Below are positions 17,178 through 25,107 of a stretch of DNA of 64,000 nucleotides, piece by piece. Both the position numbers and the translations under genes were made by a program. The DNA is from a bacterium. Its GTDB lineage: Bacteria > Desulfobacterota > Binatia > Binatales > Binataceae. Location: NCBI GenBank assembly GCA_014896235.1, contig JADBKU010000023.1:1-64000 (forward strand). The letters run 5' to 3'. Positions within the stretch are counted from its first letter, which is position 1. Every line of letters begins with the position of its first letter. The notes below the pieces were generated by a model. It ran no database searches. It saw only the letters and a program-made list of their open reading frames with translations, and had not been told where the DNA came from.

Positions 17178-18662
17178 CTACGCCTGGGCCGCCGCGCGCG
17201 GATTATGCACGTATAGCTGGGCCGCTGGCGGCCGTTGCGCCGAATGCCCCTGCGGCGGCCGCATCGCATACTCAACCGGTCGCAGATGGTCGTTGTATTG
17301 GCGCTCGCGGCTGTACACGCGGTTGAACTTCCAGAGCATTTTGAGGAAATTCGTCTGTCCGTGCGCCGCCAGCCGCGCGGCTTCCGAACTCACCTGGAAC
17401 AGGCCGCGCAGCCCCAGATGCTTGCGGTTCAGCACGGCCTGGGTCTTGACCAGCTCATCGTAAAATTTTCGGAGCGGCAGTTTCGTCGGCAGCACCGCGT
17501 GCTGGATATCGAACAGTCGATAGTCCAGCGTGGTCAGGCGCCGTGATTCGGTGAACCAGGTTTCCGTGCCCGGATAGGGCGTCGCCACAGTCAAATGAAC
17601 GACTTCGTCGATGCTCATCGCCCACTCGCGCACGATTTCAAAGCGCCGCTCGTCCCAATCCGGATCGGCGATCAGGTTGATCGCCACCGTCAGGCCCATC
17701 GCGCGCGCGATTTCGAGCGCTTTGAAATTCACGCTCGGAGACGAGCGCTTGCGATGGAGCTTGAGGCCCGCCTCGTCGATCGCCTCGAGTCCCATGAACA
17801 TCAGTTCAAGCCCGAGCCGGCGCCAGTACTCGAAGACCTCGCGATTACGGCACAGAACGTCGGCGCGCGTTTCGAGGTAATAGCGTTTTTTGATGCCGCG
17901 CTTTTCGATTTCGCGCCCGATCGCCATCCCGTGGTCAGCGTGGATGAAGGCGACGTCGTCCACGATAAAAACATTCGGTTCCCGGATCGATTCGAGCTCG
18001 CGCGCGGCGGCTTCCGGCGACGCCTGGCGGTAGCTGCGCCCGTAAAACGTCCACGCGCTGCAAAATGCACAATCCCAGGGACAGCCGCGCGTGAATTCGA
18101 TCGAAGCGCAGGGATCGAAGACGCTGATGAAGTATTTATGGCGCTTGCGCGTGAGATCGCGCGCTGGCGTGAAGCTGTCGATGTCCTTGAGCAGGCGCGG
18201 CGGCGGACCGGCGCCGTCGAGCGCGACCACGCCGGGAACTCGCGCAAGCCCGCCGTCTTGAACCGCGGCGAGCATTTCCGGCGCGACCGTTTCGCCCTCG
18301 CCGCGGGCCACGCAATCGATTGCGCCCGCGCCATGTTCAAGCAACTCGCCGGCGATGAAGGACGCGCTGTGGCCGCCGGCGAAGACGAACGTTTCCGGCC
18401 GCCATCCCTTGATCGTCTTCGCCAGGTCGATAACTTCGGGCGCGTTGGCCAGATAGTTGAGCGAAAAGCCCACCGCTTCGGGCGTGAAATCCGCGATTTC
18501 GGCGAAAAGATCGCGATGGGAAAAAATCTGAAGATCGAGCATCCGAACCTGATGCCCGCTGGCGCGAAGCGCCGCCGCCACCCGCTCCATCCCGAGCGGT
18601 TCCAGCCGCAGATAGATTTCGCTGTACATCAGGGGACTGGGATGAACCAACAGAACGCGCAT
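17178..18662 (-). CDS. hpnR: Hopanoid C-3 methylase (B12-binding radical SAM)
   Basis: 494 residues. Residues 1-150 are a B12-binding Rossmann domain that starts LLVHPSPLMYSEIYLRLEPL. The radical SAM cluster motif RGCPWDCAFC has C194, C198 and C201 (CX3CX2C), followed by SAWTFYGRSYR. The C-terminal FDIQHAVLPTKLPL and LNRKHLGLRGL are strongly HpnR-like. The enzyme adds a methyl group at C-3 of the hopanoid A-ring at the membrane. Ribosome site GGAGGAGG is five bases upstream. No other hopanoid gene is in the window, so it is a detached tailoring gene. Confidence 0.9.
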   Translation of the reverse strand: MRVLLVHPSPLMYSEIYLRLEPLGMERVAAALRASGHQVRMLDLQIFSHRDLFAEIADFTPEAVGFSLNYLANAPEVIDLAKTIKGWRPETFVFAGGHSASFIAGELLEHGAGAIDCVARGEGETVAPEMLAAVQDGGLARVPGVVALDGAGPPPRLLKDIDSFTPARDLTRKRHKYFISVFDPCASIEFTRGCPWDCAFCSAWTFYGRSYRQASPEAAARELESIREPNVFIVDDVAFIHADHGMAIGREIEKRGIKKRYYLETRADVLCRNREVFEYWRRLGLELMFMGLEAIDEAGLKLHRKRSSPSVNFKALEIARAMGLTVAINLIADPDWDERRFEIVREWAMSIDEVVHLTVATPYPGTETWFTESRRLTTLDYRLFDIQHAVLPTKLPLRKFYDELVKTQAVLNRKHLGLRGLFQVSSEAARLAAHGQTNFLKMLWKFNRVYSRERQYNDHLRPVEYAMRPPQGHSAQRPPAAQLYVHNPRAAAQA

Positions 18663-18897
18663 CGCATCCTCCTCCGGCGCTACTGGAAATTACGCGAAAT
18701 CGGAACGTGCTGTTTCGACCAATAGCATCGCGTTGCGCCGATTTCTAATGGTCAATGACGATTAGCTTGCGGTTTGATCGCGATCGGCCGGTTCCGGCAA
18801 GCGACGCGGGGTTGCGCCGACGGCGTGAAAGTCGCAAGTTGGGCGTGACGATCGAGCCGCCGCTGCGGCCGTCGATTCTGATTGGGGAGAATCCGCG

Positions 18898-19083
18898 ATG
18901 GCGCTCAAAGTGACGTGGGACAAAGACGTCTGCATCCATTCCGGCAACTGCGTGAAATCGCTGCCGCAGGTGTTCAAGGTCGAGAACGGGAAATTCGTCA
19001 TCGAGCCTTCCGCCGCGGCGGACGAAAAAGTTCGCGCCGTCGTCGCCGCATGTCCTTCGCGGGCGCTGAAAATTTCCGATTAG
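18898..19083 (+). CDS. Small mono-cluster ferredoxin (Fer4_19 type)
   Basis: 61 residues with three cysteines, C12 and C18 (CIHSGNC) and C52 (CPSRAL). This matches the divergent Fer4_19 ferredoxins, which often serve cytochrome P450s or other oxygenases. GGGGAG lies 8 bases before the ATG. Cytoplasmic electron carrier. The partner is not evident; the flanking gene is the divergent hpnR, a radical SAM enzyme that needs low-potential electrons, but adjacency alone does not prove pairing. Confidence 0.88.
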   Translation: MALKVTWDKDVCIHSGNCVKSLPQVFKVENGKFVIEPSAAADEKVRAVVAACPSRALKISD

Positions 19084-19128
19084 GCTTCGTCGGATGCGGC
19101 GCGCGGCCGTTTGATCGATTATCGCCGG

Positions 19129-19628
19129 CTACGGAAACTGCCGCAGCATCACGAATGATTCCGAGCCGACGCGGTTGGCGATGCGCGCGATCGTCGTGAA
19201 GCCGAAGCGTTCGTAGAGCCGTTTGGCCGGGTTATCTACGCGCACGCTGAGTACGATCGCGGGGCAGATTGCGCGCGCCGCCGGGATCAAATACCGCAGC
19301 AGCTTGGTCCCCGCCCCATTCCCAACGAACGCCGGAGCGACCGCGATCGAAAGTTCGGGTGTTCGCGGCGCCACCCATTGGTACAAGGGGCTTTCCGCCG
19401 GCATCACGCGAATCCACGCCGCGCCCGCCGGCTCGCCGTCCTCGCCACGGCGATAAATCCCAAATCGCCGGCGCGTTTGCGCCAGTTCTCCACATAGGGC
19501 GCCAGATCGGGATTGGTCATCGCCGTCTCCGGCGCGACGCCGTCCTCATCCATGTGCGCGGCGTAATAGAGCATCCGCCAAAGGCATGCTTCGTCGCGTC
19601 TGTCCGCGGGCCGGATGAAGAAATCCAT
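19129..19628 (-). pseudogene. GNAT acetyltransferase split by a one-base frameshift
   Basis: The N-terminal half begins at ATG 19628 (MDFFIRPADRRDEACLWRML). The C-terminal half in another frame carries AGAAWIRVMPAESPLYQW, then SIAVAPAFVGNGAGTKLL with the acetyl-CoA loop, and RVDNPAKRLYERFGF. Together they make a normal GNAT of about 166 residues if one base is added around 19455-19464 (a run of AAATCCCAAAT). The total of 500 bases is one short of a whole frame. Either a recent inactivation or a sequence error; both halves still look conserved. Confidence 0.82.
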
Positions 19629-19722
19629 AAAGCGGATAATTCCGCGTGACGCGCCGGCGTGGCAAGCGGCATTGTCGGTGCGGCTCGAATGCGCGCGGCG
19701 GCGCGGCGGACAGCGCGCCGGA

Positions 19723-20166
19723 TTATTTTTTTGCGGCGTGGTTGAGCGAGCCGAGAGTGGCGTCGGCGGCGCGGCCGGTGGCAAGGATATCCAATTGCGC
19801 GCGAATCCGGTTGGCGAGCTGGCGGCGGAAAACCGGCTTGGCCAGAAAGTCGCTCACGCCCAGCCGCATGCCTTCCGCGCGCGCGTCAAGATCGTCGCGC
19901 GCGGTGATCATGATCACCGGGATGCCGGCGGTGCCAGGGTCATCTTTGAGCGCCCGGCAAACCTCGAAGCCGTCCATTTCGGGCATCATCAGGTCGAGCA
20001 ATATCACGTCCACGGGATGTTCGCGGGCGAGTCTCAAGCATTCCGGGCCTGATACCGCCTCGATCGCCACAAAGCCCTCGCGCTGCAGATGGCGGGCGAG
20101 GATCGAGACCGTGTCCGGATCGTCGTCGACCACCATGATATGCGGCGTTCTGTTCATTTCGTCCAT
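19723..20166 (-). CDS. Stand-alone response-regulator receiver domain
   Basis: 147 residues. Acidic pocket D14/D15, phospho-acceptor D58 in LLDLMMPEMDGFE, T88 in MITAR and K110 in LAKP are all present. The C-terminal 30 residues hold no output domain. ATG 20166 is chosen because GAGG stands six bases upstream; ATG 20181, overlapping the previous stop, has no ribosome site. Its gene follows a sigma-54 activator that lacks a receiver, so the two may form a split two-component regulator. No histidine kinase is nearby. Confidence 0.92.
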   Translation of the reverse strand: MDEMNRTPHIMVVDDDPDTVSILARHLQREGFVAIEAVSGPECLRLAREHPVDVILLDLMMPEMDGFEVCRALKDDPGTAGIPVIMITARDDLDARAEGMRLGVSDFLAKPVFRRQLANRIRAQLDILATGRAADATLGSLNHAAKK

Positions 20167-20173
20167 AATCGCC

Positions 20174-21211
20174 TCACGCATCGTCGCGCTCGTCGGCCGA
20201 ACCCGGAGCGATCACGCCGCAGCGTCTGAGCTTGGCCGAGAAGGTCGTGCGCTTGAGCCCGAGCAGGCGGGCGGCAGCCTGCTTGTTCCCGCCGGTCTGC
20301 TTGAGCGCTTCATTGATCATGCGGCCTTCCAGTTCGCGGACCATCGCGGCAAGGTTGATTCCTTTTTCGCCCAGCGCCGGCGTAATCCGCGTGTCGGCTA
20401 TTCGTCCCGCCGTAACCAGATTGGGCGGCAGCAGCGGAGTATCGATGACGGAATCCTCGCACATGATCACGAGCCGCTCGACCATGTTCTCGAGTTCGCG
20501 GACGTTGCCGGGCCAATCGTAAGACCACAGATGCACCATAGCCTCGCGCGAAACCGTCCAGTCGCGGCCGGGCAGCCGCTGGCGCATCCGGTCGAGGAAA
20601 TACTCGACGAGCAACGGGATGTCGGAGCGGCGTTCGCGCAGTGGCGGAATATGAATCGGCACGACCTGAAGCCGATAGAAAAGATCCTCGCGGAAGCCGC
20701 CTTTGCGCACCGCCGTCATCAGGTCGGCGTTGCTGGCCGCGATAATCCGCGCATCGACGCGGGTGGCGCGGTCGGAGCCAACGGGCCGGACCACGCCGTC
20801 CTCGAGCACGCGCAGCAACTTGGCCTGCAGCTTGAGCGGCATCTCGCCGATTTCATCGAGGAAAATCGTGCCGCCGTCCGCCGCGCTGAACAGGCCATGG
20901 CGTGAGCCGGCGGCGCCGGTGAAAGCGCCCCGTTCGTGGCCGAACATCTCGGATTCGAGCAGATCCTGCGGAATCGCGGCGCAATTGACCGGAACGAACG
21001 ATCGGTTCGCGCGCGCCGACAAGGTATGGATCGCGCGGGCGACGACCTCTTTACCGCTACCGCTTTCGCCGGTGATGAGCACGGTGGCGTCGGTCGCGGC
21101 GACGCGCTCGACCAAGGCGCGCAGTTTGACAATCGTTTGATGTTCGCCGACCAATGCTCTTTCCGCCGCGGATCGAAAGGCGGCGTCCGACAGTTTCGGT
21201 CCCGAAGCCAT
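20174..21211 (-). CDS. Sigma-54-dependent transcriptional activator without N-terminal receiver
   Basis: 345 residues. The AAA+ domain begins almost at once: Walker A GESGSGK (48-54), GAFTGA sigma-54 contact loop (95-100), Walker B GGTIFLDE (113-120) and the arginine-finger region. A Fis-type helix-turn-helix closes the protein ([21 protein letters not shown]). There is no regulatory N-terminal domain, so activity must be set by a partner or by expression level. The downstream receiver gene is the natural candidate. Target promoters are unknown; I saw no convincing -24/-12 element in the window. Confidence 0.93.
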   Translation of the reverse strand: MASGPKLSDAAFRSAAERALVGEHQTIVKLRALVERVAATDATVLITGESGSGKEVVARAIHTLSARANRSFVPVNCAAIPQDLLESEMFGHERGAFTGAAGSRHGLFSAADGGTIFLDEIGEMPLKLQAKLLRVLEDGVVRPVGSDRATRVDARIIAASNADLMTAVRKGGFREDLFYRLQVVPIHIPPLRERRSDIPLLVEYFLDRMRQRLPGRDWTVSREAMVHLWSYDWPGNVRELENMVERLVIMCEDSVIDTPLLPPNLVTAGRIADTRITPALGEKGINLAAMVRELEGRMINEALKQTGGNKQAAARLLGLKRTTFSAKLRRCGVIAPGSADERDDA

Positions 21212-21297
21212 GAGTCAGACGTCTCCTTTTGAGTCTATAGCGTCCAGTGGCGGAAAAGCAGAATCTGCGCTTCTGGACACGTCAGGATATTGACATA

Positions 21298-21312
21298 TTC
21301 CTACTGTAGGAA
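21298..21312. promoter_or_regulatory. 15-base perfect palindrome upstream of the sigma-54 activator gene
   Basis: TTCCTAC-T-GTAGGAA is a perfect dyad with 7-base arms and a single central base, about 90 bases before the activator start. It could be an operator for autoregulation or for another factor. A weaker dyad, GTCCAG...CTGGAC (21242-21277), lies between it and the gene. Confidence 0.4.
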
Positions 21313-21445
21313 ACAAGCCGAAAACACAATCGGCCGCAAAAGTTCCTGAATTCCGTCAAAAAAAGCCAAAATTTCCGCTTAAGTTTCGATCAGCGCAGGC
21401 TGGCCAGGGTATGGACAATCAAAGATAGAACGAAATGAAACGGCG

Positions 21446-21943
21446 TTATTTCAATTCGATATCGCTTCGATAAACTGCGGATTGACCAGGGCCTTCGGCC
21501 ACGGAAACTTCAAGCGTGATTACGTCGGCGAGCGCGGCGCGATCTTCTAACGCTTTGTACAGTTCGTTCCAGATATAGCGGGCAAGCTCCTCGGCGGAAC
21601 TATGTACAATCGGCAAAATCGCGGCGTCGCTTGCGGGGATCGAAAAGGTGTCGTCTTCGTAACGAAGATGGACTTGGCGGCCGTGGCGCTCGATTTTCAG
21701 GCAATCGCTCAGCGCTGGAATGATTGTACGTTCGTCGAGGCGATCGGCAATTTCTTTGGTCAGGCGCTTGATCAGTCCGAAATCGAGGACATAGCCAGTC
21801 GCCGCGAGCCGCCCCTCGACGCGCACGCCCACTTGGTAATTATGGCCGTGCAAAGGCTCACGAAAGCCGGGATAAGCGATAAAGTGCGCGGCGGAGAATT
21901 TCAGGTTCTCCTTGGCCACATGAATCGAAAATTGCGATTTCAT
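21446..21943 (-). CDS. 6-pyruvoyl-tetrahydropterin synthase-family protein with replaced active-site residues
   Basis: 165 residues from ATG 21943. Zinc ligands H20, H32 and H34 are intact (SAAHF and LHGHNY). The QueD catalytic Cys before LHGH is replaced (FREPLHGH; R28, E29), and the QueD LDHH is LDER. Glu-type PTPS paralogues (PTPS-III) are known to stand in for dihydroneopterin aldolase in folate synthesis, and E29 suggests a similar change. It is therefore not a standard QueD. The upstream gene ends 10 bases before the start, so they are co-transcribed. Confidence 0.82.
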   Translation of the reverse strand: MKSQFSIHVAKENLKFSAAHFIAYPGFREPLHGHNYQVGVRVEGRLAATGYVLDFGLIKRLTKEIADRLDERTIIPALSDCLKIERHGRQVHLRYEDDTFSIPASDAAILPIVHSSAEELARYIWNELYKALEDRAALADVITLEVSVAEGPGQSAVYRSDIELK

Positions 21944-21953
21944 CGGAAGATCG

Positions 21954-22877
21954 TCAACAGATGGCGTCGGGCAGGACCGGCGCGAGCGCGGGATGCGGTT
22001 GCGCGGTGAAACTCGCGCGATAACGCGATTCATCGAGCGACGTCGCACGCAAAAAACGGTCGTTTTCGCCGGGCGCGATCGTGGCCATCCGGGCCTTCAG
22101 GGCGTCGCGCAGATGTGGCTCGAGGTCAACGGTCAGGTCGTGGATATCCAGCCCGTGCCATCCGCCGAGCAGGCATTCCACGAAATAGCCGACCTGGCCG
22201 TCATGGTCGAGGTCGAAGCTATCCACGCGCATCGCTTCTGTGAGCGTCAGCAGCCGATCCATCCCGTATTCATTGCGTTTCGAGCGCACGGAAGAGTCGC
22301 CGCTGCCCTCGAAACCCGAACCGATCGCGACGATCGCGACGCGGCCGTCCGCGACCGGAACCGGATGGAAGATATAGCCCTCCGAGGTGTATCCCAACAG
22401 GTCGCAGAGCGCGCGGCGATATCCCAGCAGGCTCCAATTGGTTTTGTGGGCGATTTCGAGCAGGAAAACTCCAAGCGGCTGACCGGCGCGGTCGGCGATA
22501 TCGAGCAGGCGCAGAAATTGGGTTTCGTCGTACTCTTCACGGCGCGCGATCAGCGGCGCCCACTGCCGGTCAAAGACCAGCCCGAGGGCGACAATGCCCG
22601 TCCCGCGATGGCCATTCGCGGCGCGCGCCGCGATCGGCGCGGCGGGATCGATCGGCTCAAGGTCCATCGCGAGGTAATGTCCATGGCTGGACGGCTTCGC
22701 CAATCCGCGCCGGGCGTTGTCGAGCCGAACCGGAAACGCGTCGCGCGCAATCAAACGGCTTTTGCCGCCGCGGCGCTCGGCCAGAATTCCGTAGCCGCTC
22801 AGGAGCGAACCATAACCAATTACCAGCAAAGTGTCGTTGACTGCGGCGGCCAATCCGGGCTTCCTTTCATCCGGCAC
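21954..22877 (-). CDS. Unknown protein with gamma-glutamylcyclotransferase-like N-terminal motif
   Basis: 307 residues. The N-terminal LLVIGYGSLLSGYGI matches the GYGSL substrate loop of gamma-glutamylcyclotransferase/AIG2-fold proteins, and GVFLLEIAHKTNWSLLGYR follows mid-protein. The C-terminal third (from about 190) has no recognised motif. It is longer than usual GGCTs (about 150-200) and may have a second domain. Translationally close to the PTPS-family gene downstream; a shared pathway is suggested but unknown. Confidence 0.65.
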   Translation of the reverse strand: MPDERKPGLAAAVNDTLLVIGYGSLLSGYGILAERRGGKSRLIARDAFPVRLDNARRGLAKPSSHGHYLAMDLEPIDPAAPIAARAANGHRGTGIVALGLVFDRQWAPLIARREEYDETQFLRLLDIADRAGQPLGVFLLEIAHKTNWSLLGYRRALCDLLGYTSEGYIFHPVPVADGRVAIVAIGSGFEGSGDSSVRSKRNEYGMDRLLTLTEAMRVDSFDLDHDGQVGYFVECLLGGWHGLDIHDLTVDLEPHLRDALKARMATIAPGENDRFLRATSLDESRYRASFTAQPHPALAPVLPDAIC

Positions 22878-23004
22878 GAGGCGATCGCGAACGTATTAAG
22901 CGTCCGGCGCATCGCCAAGCGGATATCCCCTCGAAATCTTATCCACCGGTTCGGCGCGGGTCGATATCGTCCGGACGTGCGCGCCCCAGGACGATTCAGT
23001 CCGC

Positions 23005-23700
23005 TCACTCGCGCGGCGCGACGGATACGTAGCGATTGCCGCGCTCGTAAAATCGCCACGGACGCTCGGCCCATCGGCCGGCGTAGGCGACGTTGATGCG
23101 CGGGGAGCGGCCGATCCGTCCGGGTGGATTCGCAGGCGCTTCCAGAAAGAGCGAATCGCCGCACAGGTCGCGGCCGTAGTCGGCGCCGGTAATCGCCAGC
23201 GCCTGCGTGAGCTTGCCGGGGCCATTGGTCAGCTCGCGATCGGTCGGGGCTTTCCGCCGCCGCGCCGCCATCAGCTCGACGCCGCGGACCGGTTCGAGCG
23301 CGCGAATCAGCACCGCATGCGGTTCCCCTTCGCTGGCGGCGACGATATTGAACGCCCAGCAGACGCCGTAGAGCAAATAAACGTAGGCGTAGCCCGGAGG
23401 ACCGAACATCGCCGCCGTGCGCCGGGTCAGGCCGCGCGAGCTGTGCGCGGCGCGATCGAGCGGACCGCGATAAGCTTCGGCTTCGACGATGCGTCCGGCG
23501 GTTTCGCCTTCGGCGGTGCGATGGACGAGAATTTTGCCGATACAATCGCGGGCGACGCTCAGGACCGGCCGCGCGTAGAACGAGCGCGGCAATTTAACTC
23601 CGGGCGCGTCCCAGGATTCCGGATTTGCCGGCGCGCCGCCGGAATTCCGGGGAAGCGGGGCGGCGGGCGAAATGAAAGAATGGGCGCGCGTCGATCGCAT
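23005..23700 (-). CDS. 3-methyladenine (alkyladenine) DNA glycosylase, AAG/MPG family
   Basis: 231 residues. Base-excision repair enzyme that removes alkylated purines. It shows VEAEAYRGPLDRAAHSSRG with the catalytic Glu, FGPPGYAYVYLLYGVCWAFNIV, and LTNGPGKLTQAL, all typical of Mpg. The first 35 residues look untypical, so the true start may be downstream of ATG 23700. It is divergent from the SDR gene. Confidence 0.93.
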   Translation of the reverse strand: MRSTRAHSFISPAAPLPRNSGGAPANPESWDAPGVKLPRSFYARPVLSVARDCIGKILVHRTAEGETAGRIVEAEAYRGPLDRAAHSSRGLTRRTAAMFGPPGYAYVYLLYGVCWAFNIVAASEGEPHAVLIRALEPVRGVELMAARRRKAPTDRELTNGPGKLTQALAITGADYGRDLCGDSLFLEAPANPPGRIGRSPRINVAYAGRWAERPWRFYERGNRYVSVAPRE

Positions 23701-23743
23701 CGGCGAACGCGAGCATAATCACGAACGAGAGGCGGGAAAACAG

Positions 23744-24475
23744 TTGGACCCAAGAGGCAAGGCGGCGTTGATCACGGGCGGCGCGCGGATCGGCCGCGCG
23801 GTCGCGCAGGCGCTGGCCGCGCGCGGATGCGCGATCGGCGTCACCTGGCGCGCGTCGCGCGCGGAAGCCGAGGCGACGGCGGCGGCGGCGCGCGCGTCCA
23901 GCGTTGCCGCGGTGGCGGTGCAGGCGGACGCGACCGACGAGGAACAGGTGCGCGCGGCAGTCGCGGAAATTGCCGATCGGCTCGGCCGGCTCGACATCCT
24001 GATCAACATGGCCTCGACGTATATGCGAACGCCGAATCCGGGCGCTCCGGATTGGACCGCGGCGTTCGACGCCAACGCGCGCAGCGCTTTTCTTTTCGCG
24101 CGTCATGCCGCGCCGCGAATGAAAGCCGCCGGCGCGGGCAGGATTATCAACGTCGCCGACTGGCTGCCGGCCAGCGGCCGGCCGCTCTACAAGGGCTATA
24201 TTCCCTATTACAGCTCCAAGGCCGCCGTGATTGGGCTGACCGAAAGCATGGCGCTGGAGTTCGCGCCGGAAATCCTGGTCAATGCGATCGCGCCGGGGCC
24301 GATCCTGGCGCCGCCCGATCTGACCGCCGCGGAAAACGCCGAAGTGCTGGCCGCGACCCCGCTTCGGCGCTGGAGCGGCGCCGAGGAGATTGCCAAGACG
24401 GCGCTATTTTTAATCGAAACCGATTTCGTGACGGGCGAGTGCATCCGGGTAGACGGGGGGCGTCATCTGGCGTGA
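23744..24475 (+). CDS. Short-chain dehydrogenase resembling pteridine reductase/FolM
   Basis: About 243 residues if TTG 23744 is the start (GAGGCGGG lies upstream); the open frame reaches 23672 but would overlap the divergent glycosylase. Nucleotide motif TGGARIGRA, with the bacterial FolM/pteridine-reductase-like form, then LINMASTYMRTP, YYSSKAA (catalytic Tyr and Lys) and the ending VTGECIRVDGG. Uses NAD(P)H. The pterin link is supported only by motif style and by the PTPS-family gene 1.8 kb away; other carbonyl substrates are possible. Confidence 0.85.
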   Translation: MDPRGKAALITGGARIGRAVAQALAARGCAIGVTWRASRAEAEATAAAARASSVAAVAVQADATDEEQVRAAVAEIADRLGRLDILINMASTYMRTPNPGAPDWTAAFDANARSAFLFARHAAPRMKAAGAGRIINVADWLPASGRPLYKGYIPYYSSKAAVIGLTESMALEFAPEILVNAIAPGPILAPPDLTAAENAEVLAATPLRRWSGAEEIAKTALFLIETDFVTGECIRVDGGRHLA

Positions 24476-24514
24476 ACCCGCGAAACGAATGGCGAGATAA
24501 TCGTAGCTTATTTA

Positions 24515-24545
24515 GATATTTTATGATATTAATTTTTCAAATATC
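24515..24545. repeat. AT-rich inverted repeat abutting a start codon
   Basis: GATATTT (24515-24521) and AAATATC (24539-24545) are perfect inverted copies around a 17-base loop. The right arm touches the ATG at 24546. No Shine-Dalgarno sequence is present in this unusually AT-rich leader. Confidence 0.4.
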
Positions 24546-25064
24546 ATGACGACCGACCAAACCCTTGGCATAACGATTTTTCTGACCATCACGGTGGTGG
24601 GACTGCTGACGCTGATTTCGGTCTATCTGATGATCGGGATGGCTGCGCAGGACTACGGCAATCGGCATGAACGGCCGAAGGCGCGACCCGCCGAGCGGCC
24701 GTCGGCGGGCATATTGTTCTGGCGGGCGATGCGCCGCAAGTGTCCGATTTGCGGCCGTGGCGACGTTCTACGCGGCTATTTTCACATGAATCAGAATTGC
24801 TCCGGATGCGGGGCGGTGTTTTGGAAGAACGAGGGCGAATGGACCGGGCCGATGCTCATCGATTTCATCTTTGCACTGGCGGCGTCGCTCTATTCATGGG
24901 CGATTCTGGTCTATTTCAGCTATTCGGTGCCGGCTCAGCTCGCGATAACGGGAGCGATCGCGGCGTTCGGCGGAATCGCAATCATGCCGTGGTCGCGCAG
25001 CCTGTGGACGATGTTCCTGTTCGTCACCGGCGAAATCGAGGTCGTCCCCGAACAGGCGAAGTGA
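24546..25064 (+). CDS. DUF983-family membrane protein
   Basis: 172 residues. One membrane helix at 8-32, then a cytoplasmic zinc-ribbon-like region with CPICGRGDVLRGYF and NCSGCGAVF, then two to three helices up to residue 165. This CxxC...CxxC plus membrane pattern defines DUF983, of unknown function and often near cytochrome oxidase genes. Here the ba3 oxidase is 4 kb away. The extra N-terminal helix is longer than in common members. Confidence 0.88.
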   Translation: MTTDQTLGITIFLTITVVGLLTLISVYLMIGMAAQDYGNRHERPKARPAERPSAGILFWRAMRRKCPICGRGDVLRGYFHMNQNCSGCGAVFWKNEGEWTGPMLIDFIFALAASLYSWAILVYFSYSVPAQLAITGAIAAFGGIAIMPWSRSLWTMFLFVTGEIEVVPEQAK

Positions 25065-25107
25065 TTGGCTAAAATCGGGCGAACCACGGCCGGTTCGCAT
25101 TCAAACC

